Shown one piece after another: positions 43,739 through 53,901 of a stretch of DNA of 57,538 nt. Positions within the stretch are counted from its first letter, which is position 1, and the number at the start of each line of letters is the position of its first letter. The stretch spans positions 1 through 57,538 of the forward strand of contig NZ_MCVI01000038.1 in assembly GCF_002873135.1 (NCBI RefSeq), read 5' to 3'. The notes beneath the pieces are model-generated. The model searched no databases, was not told the DNA's origin, and saw only the letters and a program-made list of their open reading frames with translations. The DNA is from Shewanella sp. 10N.286.48.A6. Its GTDB lineage: Bacteria; Pseudomonadota; Gammaproteobacteria; Enterobacterales; Shewanellaceae. The position numbers and the translations under genes are program-made.

Positions 43739-43752
43739 TTGACTTAGCTCAA
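43739..43752. promoter_or_regulatory. Second, weaker FNR-like site before ccoN
   Basis: TTGACTTAGCTCAA matches the FNR pattern with one change in each half site. Its centre is 42 bp from that of the perfect box, equal to four helical turns, so both would face the same side of the DNA. Confidence 0.6.
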
Positions 43753-43921
43753 GTATCATTGCATTGCCTCGTGATAGTTATAAAAAACATGAGGTAACAC
43801 CTTGACAATAATTAAAAAAGCAACTCTAAAACAGATACTTTTTTAACCACCTGTCACCCTAAACAGGTAAAGATCTTTCTTTACTAATTTTAAAGTAAAA
43901 GTAATAAGCCGTGGAAGCATT

Positions 43922-45355
43922 ATGATGAACCATTCCCAGCCTACAGGCGCTGATTACAATTACACCGTTGTTCGCCAATTTGCATTAACCACAGTATTGT
44001 GGGGAATCGTTGGTATGGCAGTTGGTGTATTGATTGCGGCCCAGTTAATCTGGCCACAACTAAACTTTGAAACTCCATGGTTAACGTATAGTCGTTTACG
44101 ACCTTTACATACGAATGCCGTGATTTTCGCGTTTGGTACTTCAGCCCTTTTCGCAACATCCTACTATATCGTACAACGCACTTGTCAAACCAAACTGTTT
44201 GCACCTAAATTAGCTGCTTTCACGTTTTGGGGATGGCAAGCCATTATCCTCTCTGCTGCAATTACATTACCAATGGGTTTCACCTCTGGTAAAGAATATG
44301 CAGAACTTGAGTGGCCAATTGATATCGCCATTACCATTGTCTGGGTGAGTTATGCAATTGTGTTCTTTGGTACCATTATCAAACGAACAACATCGCATAT
44401 TTACGTTGCAAACTGGTTCTTCGGTGCTTTCATCATTACGGTTGCAGTATTGCACATTGTTAACTCAATGGCGGTACCAGTAAGCTTATTCAAATCCTAT
44501 TCAATGTATTCTGGCGCAGTAGATGCCATGGTGCAGTGGTGGTATGGCCATAACGCTGTTGGTTTCTTATTAACAGCAGGTTTCTTAGGTATGATGTACT
44601 ACTTTGTACCTAAGCAAGCTGGTCGTCCTGTATATTCTTACCGTTTATCAATTGTTCACTTTTGGGCATTGATTGCGTTATATATCTGGGCAGGTCCGCA
44701 TCATCTTCATTACACTGCTTTACCTGATTGGACACAAACATTGGGTATGGTGATGTCGCTAATTTTATTCGCACCTTCTTGGGGCGGTATGATTAACGGT
44801 ATTATGACACTGTCTGGTGCTTGGCATAAACTGCGTACAGATCCAGTATTACGTTTCTTAGTTGTTTCATTATCTTTCTATGGTATGTCTACCTTCGAAG
44901 GACCAATGATGGCAATTAAAACCGTAAACGCACTGTCTCATTACACTGACTGGACTGTTGGTCACGTTCACTCTGGTGCGCTTGGTTGGGTTGCGATGGT
45001 TTCAATTGGTTCTTTATACCATTTAATTCCTGTGCTATTTGGTCATGGCCGTATGTACAGTACTAGCCTAGTTAACGTCCATTTCTGGTTAGCGACAATT
45101 GGTACAGTTTTATACATAGTATCAATGTGGATCTCTGGTGTGATGCAAGGTCTAATGTGGCGCGCAGTTAACTCTGACGGTACTTTGACTTATAGCTTTG
45201 TTGAAAGCTTAGAAGCATCTTATCCGTTCTACTTTGTTCGCTTTATTGGTGGTGTGTTCTTCTTAACGGGTATGTTTATCATGGCGTATAACGTGTTGCG
45301 TACCGTTAATGCCCCTAAAGACACCCTTCCAGCATTACCTGAAGCCAAAGCATAA
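43922..45355 (+). CDS. ccoN: Cytochrome c oxidase cbb3-type subunit I (CcoN)
   Basis: A 477-residue, twelve-helix heme-copper oxidase subunit of normal length. It holds the low-spin heme b and the heme b3-CuB oxygen site; [43 protein letters not shown] and [12 protein letters not shown] carry conserved histidines. The complex reduces oxygen with high affinity at the inner membrane and pumps protons. GGAAG precedes the ATGATG start. It opens the ccoNOQP operon, which is expected to be induced by FNR when oxygen falls. Confidence 0.97.
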   Translation: MMNHSQPTGADYNYTVVRQFALTTVLWGIVGMAVGVLIAAQLIWPQLNFETPWLTYSRLRPLHTNAVIFAFGTSALFATSYYIVQRTCQTKLFAPKLAAFTFWGWQAIILSAAITLPMGFTSGKEYAELEWPIDIAITIVWVSYAIVFFGTIIKRTTSHIYVANWFFGAFIITVAVLHIVNSMAVPVSLFKSYSMYSGAVDAMVQWWYGHNAVGFLLTAGFLGMMYYFVPKQAGRPVYSYRLSIVHFWALIALYIWAGPHHLHYTALPDWTQTLGMVMSLILFAPSWGGMINGIMTLSGAWHKLRTDPVLRFLVVSLSFYGMSTFEGPMMAIKTVNALSHYTDWTVGHVHSGALGWVAMVSIGSLYHLIPVLFGHGRMYSTSLVNVHFWLATIGTVLYIVSMWISGVMQGLMWRAVNSDGTLTYSFVESLEASYPFYFVRFIGGVFFLTGMFIMAYNVLRTVNAPKDTLPALPEAKA

Positions 45356-45366
45356 GGAGCAGAACG

Positions 45367-45981
45367 ATGAAATTTAATCATGAAATAATCGAAAAAAACA
45401 TCGGCCTGCTTGGTATTTTTACTGTAATCGCAATTAGTTTCGGTGGTCTAGTACAGATCACCCCTTTGCTTTTCCAAAAAGATACTACTGAACCAGTTGA
45501 AGGTTTAAAGCCGTACAATGCTTTGCAGATTGAAGGTCGTGATATTTATGTCCGTGAAGGTTGTTACAACTGTCACAGCCAAATGATCCGTCCTTTACGT
45601 GCCGAAACTGAACGTTACGGTCACTACTCTGTTGCTGGCGAATCAGTTTGGGACCACCCATTTCAGTGGGGGTCTAAACGTACTGGTCCTGACTTAGCCC
45701 GTGTTGGCGGTCGTTACAGTGATAAATGGCATGAAGTGCATTTAATCGACCCACGTAGTGTAGTGCCTCAATCTAATATGCCTGCTTACCCTTGGTTAGC
45801 AGATACCAAATTAGATGGAAAACTAACGGGCAATAAAATGCAAATCTTAAGTAATTTCCACCCGGATCATAATTTGTATACCGCGGAAGAAATTGCAGGT
45901 GCTGAAGCTGCTGTTAAAGGCAAAACTGAACTTGAAGCGTTAATTGCTTATCTTCAGTCTTTAGGTCATGCACTGAAATAA
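45367..45981 (+). CDS. ccoO: Cytochrome c oxidase cbb3-type subunit II (CcoO)
   Basis: A 204-residue monoheme cytochrome c subunit. One N-terminal transmembrane helix (about 12-33) anchors it, and the heme motif [11 protein letters not shown] gives the c-type heme, with a distal methionine in the [11 protein letters not shown] segment. It passes electrons from CcoP to CcoN. AAGGAGCAGAACG before the start is a strong ribosome site, 11 bases after ccoN. Confidence 0.97.
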   Translation: MKFNHEIIEKNIGLLGIFTVIAISFGGLVQITPLLFQKDTTEPVEGLKPYNALQIEGRDIYVREGCYNCHSQMIRPLRAETERYGHYSVAGESVWDHPFQWGSKRTGPDLARVGGRYSDKWHEVHLIDPRSVVPQSNMPAYPWLADTKLDGKLTGNKMQILSNFHPDHNLYTAEEIAGAEAAVKGKTELEALIAYLQSLGHALK

Positions 45982-45991
45982 GGAGGCAGTT

Positions 45992-46168
45992 ATGGATTAT
46001 GGAACATTACAAGGCATTCTAACCATTATTGTTATGGTGGTATTTGCCGGTATTTTCTATTGGGCTTATAGCTCAAAAAGCAAAGCCAAATTTGATGAAG
46101 CTGCTAATCTGATTTTTTCTGAAGAAGAAATCGCGACACGCGCTAATAATTCAGGAGATAATAAGTAA
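45992..46168 (+). CDS. ccoQ: cbb3 oxidase small subunit CcoQ
   Basis: A 58-residue protein, MDYGTLQGILTIIVMVVFAG and onward, with one transmembrane helix (about 8-26) and a short charged tail including SEEEIATRANN. Size, topology and position between ccoO and ccoP identify CcoQ, which stabilises the oxidase complex. AGGAGG lies before the start. Its TAA shares an A with the ccoP ATG, so translation is coupled. Confidence 0.93.
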   Translation: MDYGTLQGILTIIVMVVFAGIFYWAYSSKSKAKFDEAANLIFSEEEIATRANNSGDNK

Positions 46169-47124
46169 TGAGTATCTTTTGGAACGTTTGGATTATTTTT
46201 CCAACATTATTAGTTATCGCCGGTTGTTTTTTCCTACTTAGAGCTTGCTCTAAGAACAACACAGGAATTGATGAAGGGGAATCAATGGGTCATAGCTTTG
46301 ACGGCATTGAAGAACTCAATAACCCACTACCAAAGTGGTGGTCTTATATGTTCTACATCAGTATCGTGTTTGGTTTGATTTATCTAGCACTTTACCCCGG
46401 TCTTGGCAGCTATCAAGGGCTATTTGGTTGGACAAGTTCGAACCAAAGTGTTCGTTCAATCGAAGAGTCTAAAGCAGCGGTTGAGTTAGCTACTGCAGAG
46501 CAACGCCTTTCTCAGTACGATCGTGAAGTCGCAAGTGCTGACAAGCAATACGGCCCTATCTTTGCTGCTTATTTAGCTACGCCAATTGAAGAGCTAGTTA
46601 AAGACGAAGAGGCACTTAAAGTTGGTGGGCGTTTATTCCTACAAAACTGTGCTCAATGTCATGGTTCGGATGCTCGCGGTAGTGTTGGCTTCCCAGATTT
46701 AACCGATGGTAATTGGTTATATGGTGGCGATCCTGCAACTATTAAGACAACGCTGATGAATGGTCGTAACGGCATGATGCCTCCTAAAGGCGGATTACCC
46801 ATCGAAGATAGTGAAATTCGTGGCTTAGCTGAATACGTGTTTAAACTATCAGGACGTGATCATGACGCTACGTTAGCAGCTCAAGGTCAAGGTTCATTCA
46901 TGAAAGGCTGTTTTGCTTGTCATGGTATGGATGGCACTGGTAATAAGTTTATGGGCGCACCTAATTTAACTGATGATGCTTGGTTATATGGCGGAAGCCG
47001 TTTACAAGTTATGCAATCAATTGCAAATGGTCGTTCAGGTGTTATGCCAGCGTGGAAAGATATCCTAGGTGAAGAAAAAGTTCATGTAGTATCTGCATAC
47101 GTTTATAGCTTATCAAACAAATAG
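46168..47124 (+). CDS. ccoP: Cytochrome c oxidase cbb3-type subunit III (CcoP)
   Basis: A 318-residue di-heme subunit. Two N-terminal transmembrane helices (about 5-25 and 58-78) precede a periplasmic part with two cytochrome c domains: CAQCHGSDARG and CFACHGMDGTG, each followed by a methionine ligand segment (GMMPPKGG and GVMPAWKD). It receives electrons from soluble cytochromes. Its start overlaps the ccoQ stop by one base. A strong terminator follows. Confidence 0.97.
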   Translation: MSIFWNVWIIFPTLLVIAGCFFLLRACSKNNTGIDEGESMGHSFDGIEELNNPLPKWWSYMFYISIVFGLIYLALYPGLGSYQGLFGWTSSNQSVRSIEESKAAVELATAEQRLSQYDREVASADKQYGPIFAAYLATPIEELVKDEEALKVGGRLFLQNCAQCHGSDARGSVGFPDLTDGNWLYGGDPATIKTTLMNGRNGMMPPKGGLPIEDSEIRGLAEYVFKLSGRDHDATLAAQGQGSFMKGCFACHGMDGTGNKFMGAPNLTDDAWLYGGSRLQVMQSIANGRSGVMPAWKDILGEEKVHVVSAYVYSLSNK

Positions 47125-47138
47125 TTACAGCTTGATAA

Positions 47139-47173
47139 CAAAAAAGGCCTCGTTTAAACGAGGCCTTTTTTTT
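47139..47173 (+). terminator. Rho-independent terminator after ccoP
   Basis: AAAAAAGGCCTCG pairs perfectly with CGAGGCCTTTTTT across the palindromic loop TTTAAA, followed by a T-run. It separates the structural ccoNOQP transcript from the assembly genes and allows fewer copies of the latter. Confidence 0.93.
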
Positions 47174-47240
47174 AAGTGATTATTAATGGTTTTCAGGTTA
47201 AAATAGATTAATAATAAAAGTTAATAATTAGGACCGTTTT

Positions 47241-47720
47241 ATGTCTGCTCCTCTTCCCTGGTATAAGCACTTTTGGCCTTGGTTTATCGTTGTTCTTCTT
47301 TTTGTTGTTGTCCTTAAAAGCATGGTTGCGATGAGTATCGCCATTGATAATGCTGACTCCTTGGTTTCAGATGATTATTACAAAGAAGGCAAAGCCATCA
47401 ATATGGATTTGCGTAAAATTAAGCAAGCTAAAAACTTAGGCATGCAATACTTAATTGAAGTTGACGATCACGAACTTAAAATATCTCAACATGGCGGTCC
47501 TGCATACCAAGCCGTATTGAAAGTCAGTTTTATTCACCCAACCCTTGAAGAGAAAGATTTCAACATTAATGCCACTGCTGATGGCAACGGCACATATCGA
47601 ATTGGTTTATCAGAAGCGATTTCTGGGCCATGGAATGTCCGACTTGAAGGCTTTGATGCAAGCTGGAGAATCCAGCAACGTATTGAAATTCATGATGATG
47701 TCGAATACTGGTTGAATTAA
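47241..47720 (+). CDS. ccoH: cbb3 oxidase assembly protein FixH/CcoH
   Basis: A 159-residue protein with one N-terminal transmembrane helix (about 12-32) and a periplasmic FixH-type domain (SDDYYKEGKAIN, GPWNVRLEGFDASWRIQQR). CcoH proteins stabilise assembly intermediates and interact with the CcoI copper pump. It opens the assembly gene set, 9 bases before ccoI. Confidence 0.92.
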   Translation: MSAPLPWYKHFWPWFIVVLLFVVVLKSMVAMSIAIDNADSLVSDDYYKEGKAINMDLRKIKQAKNLGMQYLIEVDDHELKISQHGGPAYQAVLKVSFIHPTLEEKDFNINATADGNGTYRIGLSEAISGPWNVRLEGFDASWRIQQRIEIHDDVEYWLN

Positions 47721-47728
47721 TATATATA

Positions 47729-50107
47729 ATGCAAAACTGCTATCACTGTAATGAACCTGTTTTAACTGGCAATGAATTCACCACTTTTATCGACAACCAA
47801 GATCAGCTTATGTGCTGTCCTGGTTGTCAGGCGGTTTCACAAGCTATTATTGATTCAGGTCTGGCGAGTTATTACCAATATCGAAGTGAACCGGGTAGCA
47901 AACAAACTGCCCTGGTCCCAGCTGAATTAGCGCAATACTCAGCTTATGATATCCCTGAAGTTCAACAAGACCTTACCCACAAAGTTGATGGTATCAATAC
48001 CATTTCAGTTTCGATTGACGGTATAACCTGTGCGGCATGCGCATGGTTAATTGAACATAAGCTAAAACAATTAGCGGGTATTACTAACATAAGCGTAAAT
48101 TCTACCACGCAGCGCGCTTTAGTTAGTTGGCATGAAGAGTCACTGAAACTCAGTGAAATTCTTGCGGCGATAAGCCGTATTGGCTACCAGGCTGCGCCTT
48201 ATCAAGTGGATGAGCAAGAAAAGCAAAGTAAAACAGAAGGCCGAAAGTTTTTATTACGCTTAGGCTTAGCTGGTTTTGCTACCATGCAAGTGATGATGTT
48301 TGCATTGGCCTTGTACTCTGATTACTTCACCCTCCAAGATACTCAAATGCGCGATTACTTTCGCTGGGTCAGTATGACCTTGGCCGCGCCAGTGGTATTT
48401 TATTCTGCTCAGCCTTTTTATTTCAGCGCCATAAGAAGTTTACTTAGCGGTAAACTCAATATGGACTTATCGGTATCAATTGCAATCGCCGGAGCTTATA
48501 TTGCCAGTTGTTTTGCAACGATTAATGGCAATGGAGAAGTGTATTTTGAATCTGTCTCCATGTTTACTTTCTTCCTATTACTTGGCCGCTATTTTGAACA
48601 AAAAGCCAAACAAACTGCATCCGTCAATTCAAGTAATCTTCATAAACTGGTGCCATTAACAGCTCATTTAAAACTTGATGGTGATATTTCAGAAATACCT
48701 GCCAAGCGATTAAAATTAGGCGATATTATCCTTGTTAGACCGGGCGATATCGTTGCCGCTGATGGGGATATTATTGAAGGGAAATCGGGTCTTAATGAAT
48801 CAATGCTCACAGGTGAGCAAATGCCTCTCATTAAAACCATTAATGACAGTGTATTTGCTGGCACAATTAATATTGATCAAGCCCTGACGGTAAAAGTCAC
48901 CGCTTTAGGACAAGATCAACTCGTCGCTGAAATTATTCGCTTGCAAGAAGTGGCTTCAAACACCAAACCTGCTATTGCGAAACTGGCTGATAGGTTAGCG
49001 CGTTATTTTTCAGGTACGATTTTAGCAATTGCGTCGTTAACCTATGTGGTGTGGTTACAAATTTCACCAGAAGATGCTTTTTGGGTGACATTATCGGTAT
49101 TAGTGGCAACCTGTCCTTGTGCCCTCGCCCTTGCTACGCCAACTGCGATTACTTGCGCGACGGCTATTTTTACCAAACTGGGTATAATCACCCGAAAAGC
49201 TGGGGTATTTGAAAAACTGCCTCGTATCAACCATGTCGTATTCGATAAAACCGGTACCTTAACCTGCGGCACTATTTCACTTGAAAGTATTGTATTAACC
49301 GATAGCCAAAATGAACAAACCGTTTTAGCCTATGCCGCCGCATTAGAAACTGGCTCACTTCACCCAATTGCCAGTGCATTTAAAGCCCATGCTCACAGTG
49401 ATATTTGTGCCACCGACATACAGCATCACGTTGGCTTAGGCATATCAGGTAACATTAATACTGATGTCGTTAAAATTGGTAATGCTGAATTTGTGGGAGT
49501 CGATGCCAATCAGTGTAACGGCAAACTGTTGTGGTTGTCTGTGAATGACATTATTACAGCCTGTTTTTCCCTAAAGGATGCTCTCAGGGTAGATAGTCTA
49601 GAAACCATAAAACAACTTCAACATCAAAATATCGATGTTAGTATTGCTAGTGGTGACTGTGCCAGCCATGTGAACGCTATCGCGCAGCAGCTTAATGTTA
49701 AAAATAGTTATGCAGGACTTAACCCTAAAGATAAACTAGATTTGATAAACAAATTACAACAAACACAAGATGTGGCAATGTTTGGGGATGGCATTAATGA
49801 TGCTCCCGTTTTAGCCGGAGCCAATTTATCCGTCGCGATGGGAAGTGGCAGCGCTATCGCTAAAAATAGTGCTGATTTGATTTTACTTGGTGATCAACTA
49901 TCTAAGTTTAATCAAGCAATTACAGTTTCAAAGTTAACAAATAAAATAATAAAACAAAACTTAATTTGGGCGTTTGCTTACAATGTCATTATTCTACCGC
50001 TAGCGGTTACCGGTCATGTAGTACCGTATATTGCAGCGATTGGAATGTCAGTTAGTTCGATTATTGTCGTATCTAACAGCTTACGCTTACTCAGGATAAA
50101 AATATGA
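47729..50107 (+). CDS. ccoI: Copper-exporting P1B-type ATPase for cbb3 oxidase assembly (CcoI/FixI)
   Basis: A 792-residue heavy-metal P-type ATPase. The N-terminus has extra cysteine pairs (CYHC and CCPGC) and an HMA domain with GITCAACAWLIE. The transmembrane metal site is CPCALALATP, the phosphorylation site DKTGTLTCG and the hinge GDGINDAPVL. CcoI moves copper outward for insertion into the CuB site of cbb3 oxidase rather than for copper resistance. Its stop overlaps the ccoS start (ATGA), and the assembly gene neighbours confirm the role. Confidence 0.96.
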   Translation: MQNCYHCNEPVLTGNEFTTFIDNQDQLMCCPGCQAVSQAIIDSGLASYYQYRSEPGSKQTALVPAELAQYSAYDIPEVQQDLTHKVDGINTISVSIDGITCAACAWLIEHKLKQLAGITNISVNSTTQRALVSWHEESLKLSEILAAISRIGYQAAPYQVDEQEKQSKTEGRKFLLRLGLAGFATMQVMMFALALYSDYFTLQDTQMRDYFRWVSMTLAAPVVFYSAQPFYFSAIRSLLSGKLNMDLSVSIAIAGAYIASCFATINGNGEVYFESVSMFTFFLLLGRYFEQKAKQTASVNSSNLHKLVPLTAHLKLDGDISEIPAKRLKLGDIILVRPGDIVAADGDIIEGKSGLNESMLTGEQMPLIKTINDSVFAGTINIDQALTVKVTALGQDQLVAEIIRLQEVASNTKPAIAKLADRLARYFSGTILAIASLTYVVWLQISPEDAFWVTLSVLVATCPCALALATPTAITCATAIFTKLGIITRKAGVFEKLPRINHVVFDKTGTLTCGTISLESIVLTDSQNEQTVLAYAAALETGSLHPIASAFKAHAHSDICATDIQHHVGLGISGNINTDVVKIGNAEFVGVDANQCNGKLLWLSVNDIITACFSLKDALRVDSLETIKQLQHQNIDVSIASGDCASHVNAIAQQLNVKNSYAGLNPKDKLDLINKLQQTQDVAMFGDGINDAPVLAGANLSVAMGSGSAIAKNSADLILLGDQLSKFNQAITVSKLTNKIIKQNLIWAFAYNVIILPLAVTGHVVPYIAAIGMSVSSIIVVSNSLRLLRIKI

Positions 50108-50277
50108 GTATCATCTACGTACTAATTCCTATCGCAATGCTATTTGTTGCAATTGCTGTTGCCATCTTCTTTTGGGCAGTCAAAAGTGAACAATTCGACG
50201 ATTTAGACCGTCAAAGTGTTTCTATTTTATTTGATGAAGATAAACCAAGTGAAACAGACTCAGAGAAAAAGAATTGA
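50104..50277 (+). CDS. ccoS: cbb3 oxidase maturation protein CcoS
   Basis: A 57-residue protein with one transmembrane helix at about 3-25 followed by the conserved CcoS core FFWAVKSEQFDDLDRQSVSI and an acidic tail. CcoS is needed for cofactor insertion into cbb3 oxidase. The start ATG overlaps the ccoI stop as ATGA, so the two are translationally coupled. Confidence 0.94.
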   Translation: MSIIYVLIPIAMLFVAIAVAIFFWAVKSEQFDDLDRQSVSILFDEDKPSETDSEKKN

Positions 50278-50963
50278 TTGAATACAATGTATGGGGTGCT
50301 TTTTTAGTTGGATTAATGGGTGCGGCACATTGCTTTGGCATGTGTGGTGGTTTAGTTGGCGCATTTGCATCTAACTTACCCAATACAGCATCAAATCAGC
50401 TCGCCAATCAGTTAAGTTTTTTATTAAGCTACAATCTAGGCAGGATACTCAGTTATACCCTAGCTGGTGCATTAGCTGGAGCCAGTACCGCAGCCTTAGG
50501 TTATATGTTTGACCTTGATAACTATCTTATCGGCCTGCGTATTTTTGCTGGCATTATGATGATAGCCACAGGGCTTTACATCGCCCAGCTTTGGTTTGGT
50601 ATTGTGCAAATCGAAAAAGTGGGCAAAATGTTATGGCGTTTTTTAAAGCCATTGGCTAACAAATTGTTACCCATTAAACATAAACATCAAGCCGTTATGG
50701 CTGGTATAATATGGGGTTGGTTACCATGCGGTTTAGTCTATAGCACCCTAACTTGGGCTGTTGCGGCTGGTAATGCCCTTGATGGCGCCTTAATCATGTT
50801 AGCTTTTGGTTTAGGTACATTGCCCGCGTTACTCAGTGCCGGTGTAGCGGCGAAAACGTTAGCTCAATGGGTACAAAAAAAGCAGGTCCGAATGATAAGT
50901 GGGATCTTGATTGTAGTATTTGGGCTACAAACTATATATATCGCCATCATGCAGCTAAACTAG
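50274..50963 (+). CDS. SafE/TauE-family membrane protein in the cbb3 assembly operon
   Basis: A 229-residue inner-membrane protein with about six helices and the two family signatures AAHCFGMCGGLVGAF near 16-30 and WGWLPCGLVYSTL near 146. Members near ccoS are common in gammaproteobacteria and are annotated as sulfite exporter TauE/SafE; their MCGG and PCG cysteines suggest metal (copper) or thiol handling rather than sulfite export. The frame opens with TTG at 50274, overlapping the ccoS stop as TTGA; no in-frame ATG gives the full family N-terminus. Confidence 0.88.
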   Translation: MIEYNVWGAFLVGLMGAAHCFGMCGGLVGAFASNLPNTASNQLANQLSFLLSYNLGRILSYTLAGALAGASTAALGYMFDLDNYLIGLRIFAGIMMIATGLYIAQLWFGIVQIEKVGKMLWRFLKPLANKLLPIKHKHQAVMAGIIWGWLPCGLVYSTLTWAVAAGNALDGALIMLAFGLGTLPALLSAGVAAKTLAQWVQKKQVRMISGILIVVFGLQTIYIAIMQLN

Positions 50964-51018
50964 CTGTAACTTTGTTATTAGTTTAACATGGCTAAGTAGT
51001 AATTAATTGAGAGTACAT

Positions 51019-51771
51019 ATGCCTATAGACCCAACTAAACAACTTCGAGCATCAACCGGAGGTTGTGCGATACATTGTCATGATTGCAGTATGGAATCAT
51101 TATGTATCCCCTTCTCGCTTAATAACAACGAGTTAGATAGACTCGATGAGATTATTGAGCGTAAAAAGCCAGTGCAAAAAGGTGACCAAATATTTAAGTC
51201 TGGTGATCCTCTCAAGTCTTTATTTGCTATTCGATCTGGCACAATTAAAAGCTACACCATCACAGAGCAAGGCGATGAACAAATCACTGGCTTTCATTTA
51301 GCTGGTGACGTTATCGGCTTTGATGGAATTCATTCTCAAATTCATCAGAGTTTTGCCCAAGCATTAGAAACTGCAATGGTATGTGAAATACCGTTTGATA
51401 CTTTAGATACCTTAGCGGGCAGTATGCCAAAACTTAGACAACAGATAATGCGTCTCATGAGTAATGAGATCATGAGCGATCAAGAAATGATTTTGTTGTT
51501 ATCTAAAAAGAATGCCGAAGAACGCCTAGCCGCATTTATCAGCAATCTGGCTAACCGTTTTGGTAGCCGCGGTTTCTCACCTCATGAATTTAGATTAACC
51601 ATGACCCGTGGTGATATTGGTAATTACCTTGGGCTAACAGTTGAAACAATTAGCCGCTTACTTGGCCGTTTTCAAAAGTCAGGCTTTATTGAAGTTAAAG
51701 GCAAATACATCACTATTGTTGATCATAAAGCACTGAGTCAGTTAGCGGGTAATTCGCGGATTGCAACCTAG
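51019..51771 (+). CDS. fnr: Oxygen-sensing transcription regulator FNR (EtrA)
   Basis: A 250-residue Crp/FNR regulator from ATG 51019, the exact length of E. coli FNR. The cluster ligands Cys20, Cys23, Cys29 and Cys122 occupy the same positions as in E. coli, so it should carry an oxygen-labile [4Fe-4S] cluster. The nucleotide-binding-like barrel covers about 35-150, and the recognition helix is in [16 protein letters not shown] near 208-223. An upstream TTG (51007) keeps the frame open but breaks this match. It should bind the sites before ccoN and uspE. Confidence 0.96.
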   Translation: MPIDPTKQLRASTGGCAIHCHDCSMESLCIPFSLNNNELDRLDEIIERKKPVQKGDQIFKSGDPLKSLFAIRSGTIKSYTITEQGDEQITGFHLAGDVIGFDGIHSQIHQSFAQALETAMVCEIPFDTLDTLAGSMPKLRQQIMRLMSNEIMSDQEMILLLSKKNAEERLAAFISNLANRFGSRGFSPHEFRLTMTRGDIGNYLGLTVETISRLLGRFQKSGFIEVKGKYITIVDHKALSQLAGNSRIAT

Positions 51772-51791
51772 GCCTAACAACTTTTCAAAGT

Positions 51792-51805
51792 TTGATCTCT
51801 CTCAA
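51792..51805 (+). promoter_or_regulatory. FNR-like box upstream of uspE
   Basis: TTGATCTCTCTCAA matches TTGAT-N4-ATCAA with one change. It lies 79 bases before the uspE start, just after the fnr gene, which fits FNR activation of uspE as known in E. coli. Confidence 0.72.
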
Positions 51806-51870
51806 AGTATTTTATGGCAATAACAGTGATAGTTAATTAACAGAGTTTAACATTTTAGCTTGGAGGTTTT

Positions 51871-52800
51871 ATGAAGGATTATAATAAGATACTCGTTGTC
51901 ATAAACCCTATGACAGATCATCAACCTGCGTTAGCTAGAGCTGTTGAGCTAGCGAGTAAGTCCAACGCAACTATCACTGCATTTCTCACTATTTTTGACT
52001 TCTCCTACGAGATGACATCAATTTTATCCAGTAATGAGCGTGAAGCTATGCGTCAAGGCGTTATAGCTCAACGTGAAACCTGGTTAAATGAAGCCATCGA
52101 AAGTTATACTAAGACTGGAATGTCTATTGATGCGAAAGTAGTTTGGCACAATCGCCCATTTGAAAGTGTTATTAAATACGCTATCGATGAACAATTTGAT
52201 TTGTTGGTCAAAAGCACCCACGAGCACGATAAACTCAAATCAATTATTTTCACCCCTACTGATTGGCATTTATTACGTAAAGCGCCTATTCCTGTTCTTA
52301 TGGTTAAAGAACACGATTGGCCAGTAGCAGGTAATATTGTTTGCGCAATAAATGTAGCGTCTGAAGATGAAGATCATCAGACTCTTAATACCAAAGTTAT
52401 TAAAAACGCCTTAAATTTAGCCGATAAGTTTTCAGCTAAAGTGCATTTAGTTAATGGCTATCCAGGTACCCCTGTCAATTTAGCCATAGAATTGCCAGAG
52501 TTTGATGCCGCAAGTTATAACGACACGGTCCGAATGCAGCATGAACAACGGATCCAATCTATCGCTCATAGCTTTGATATTCCATTAGAAAATTGCCATG
52601 TTGAAGAAGGTCTGCCTGAAGATATTATTCCTGAATTAGCCACAAAGTTAGACGCTGAGTTAGTTATTTTAGGTACAGTGGGTCGTACAGGTTTTTCTGC
52701 CGCACTAATTGGTAATACAGCAGAACATGTTATTGATAGCATTAACTGTGATCTACTCGCTATCAAGCCAGATGGGTATAAGTCACCTCTAGAAGAGTAA
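51871..52800 (+). CDS. uspE: Universal stress protein E (tandem Usp domains)
   Basis: A 309-residue cytosolic protein made of two Usp domains: the first from [20 protein letters not shown] to about 150, the second from about 155 ending in [20 protein letters not shown], which keeps the glycine-rich nucleotide-like loop, and [20 protein letters not shown]. UspE proteins support survival in stationary phase and anaerobiosis. GGAGG is 6-7 bases before ATG. The fnr-uspE-ttcA order is also found in E. coli and Shewanella, supporting the name. Confidence 0.93.
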   Translation: MKDYNKILVVINPMTDHQPALARAVELASKSNATITAFLTIFDFSYEMTSILSSNEREAMRQGVIAQRETWLNEAIESYTKTGMSIDAKVVWHNRPFESVIKYAIDEQFDLLVKSTHEHDKLKSIIFTPTDWHLLRKAPIPVLMVKEHDWPVAGNIVCAINVASEDEDHQTLNTKVIKNALNLADKFSAKVHLVNGYPGTPVNLAIELPEFDAASYNDTVRMQHEQRIQSIAHSFDIPLENCHVEEGLPEDIIPELATKLDAELVILGTVGRTGFSAALIGNTAEHVIDSINCDLLAIKPDGYKSPLEE

Positions 52801-52835
52801 ATCCTTTACCCTAAGGCAGAATGCTGGAATAATAC

Positions 52836-52870
52836 GCGCCCTGAAACAAATGGTTACTGGGCGCTTTTTT
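52836..52870 (+). terminator. Terminator between uspE and ttcA, abutting the ttcA start
   Basis: GCGCCC (52836-52841) pairs with GGGCGC (52859-52864), loop about 17 bases, and TTTTTT runs to 52870, directly against the preferred ttcA ATG at 52871. Either ttcA starts further downstream or upstream, or its expression passes through this stop. Confidence 0.78.
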
Positions 52871-53809
52871 ATGTCGCAAATGCAACAACAAAACAAACTA
52901 CAATTGGATCGTCAAAATAAGCTCGAAAAAAAGCTCCGCCATGAAGTTGGTCGTGCTATCGGCGATTATCAAATGATTGAAGAAGGTGACATTGTTATGT
53001 GTTGCCTTTCAGGCGGCAAAGACAGTTATGCCATGCTTGATATTTTATTAAATTTACAAAAACGTGCCCCGATTTCTTTTGAAGTTGTCGCGGTAAATTT
53101 AGATCAAAAGCAACCTGGGTTTCCAGAAGATATTCTACCTGCCTATTTAGATAGTTTAAAAGTGGCCTACCATATCTTAGAAAAAGACACCTACTCGATA
53201 GTCAAAGATAAGATCCCTGAAGGTAAAACCACTTGCTCTTTATGTTCTCGCCTTCGTAGAGGAACCCTATATGGTTTCGCACAGCGGATCGGCGCCACTA
53301 AAATTGCCTTAGGTCACCACCGTGATGACATCATTGAAACATTATTCTTAAATATGTTCTTTGGTGGCAAGATGAAAGCAATGCCACCAAAATTACTTTC
53401 GGATGATGGGGCTAACATGGTGATCCGTCCATTAGCTTACTGTAAAGAAAAAGACATCGCTGAATACGCAGAATTGAAACAGTTCCCGATTATTCCATGT
53501 AACCTTTGCGGATCACAAGAAAATTTAAAACGTGGTGCAGTTAAAGACATGCTAAAACAGTGGGATGTGGATTTCCCTGGTAGAATCGAATCCATCTTCA
53601 CGGCGATGCAAAATACCTCGCCGTCACAAGGTGTTGATCGTAACCAATTTGATTTCTTATCACTTGAAAGAAATGCTGACGCACCTATGTCTGGCGCTGT
53701 GGCTGAATCAGAGCTACCTGCATTTGATTTTCTTGATATGAGTAACAACGGCCATATTAATCTTGATGCTGCAGCAAGAATTGATGTTGTGAGTACCTAC
53801 AAGCCGTAA
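52871..53809 (+). CDS. ttcA: tRNA 2-thiocytidine biosynthesis protein TtcA
   Basis: An ATP-dependent tRNA sulfurtransferase that makes 2-thiocytidine at position 32. The PP-loop SGGKDS near 52, the CxxC pairs in [12 protein letters not shown] and [10 protein letters not shown] that hold a [4Fe-4S] cluster, and [20 protein letters not shown] are all present. From ATG 52871 the protein has 312 residues. An upstream ATG (52850) would add MVTGRFF but lies inside the terminator hairpin, so the shorter start is chosen. No good Shine-Dalgarno site precedes either start. Confidence 0.94.
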   Translation: MSQMQQQNKLQLDRQNKLEKKLRHEVGRAIGDYQMIEEGDIVMCCLSGGKDSYAMLDILLNLQKRAPISFEVVAVNLDQKQPGFPEDILPAYLDSLKVAYHILEKDTYSIVKDKIPEGKTTCSLCSRLRRGTLYGFAQRIGATKIALGHHRDDIIETLFLNMFFGGKMKAMPPKLLSDDGANMVIRPLAYCKEKDIAEYAELKQFPIIPCNLCGSQENLKRGAVKDMLKQWDVDFPGRIESIFTAMQNTSPSQGVDRNQFDFLSLERNADAPMSGAVAESELPAFDFLDMSNNGHINLDAAARIDVVSTYKP

Positions 53810-53858
53810 TCACATAACGTTCGATTATACAGCACTTTAATAAGTGCTGTAGATATAC

Positions 53859-53884
53859 AAAAGCCCTCTATTGAGGGCTTTTTC
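53859..53884. terminator. Terminator after ttcA
   Basis: AAAAGCCCTC pairs with GAGGGCTTTTT around TATT, with A and T tails on either side, so it can stop transcription from ttcA and from the converging DUF2987 gene. A second stem CAGCACTT/AAGTGCTG lies just before it at about 53831-53850. Confidence 0.85.
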
Positions 53885-53901
53885 AATCTATCTAAAAAGT
53901 T

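Noticed and set aside
15779..53748. Many opposite-strand frames of 60-115 codons inside long genes
   Set aside because: They lie wholly within well-supported genes, lack ribosome sites and show composition typical of antisense shadows.
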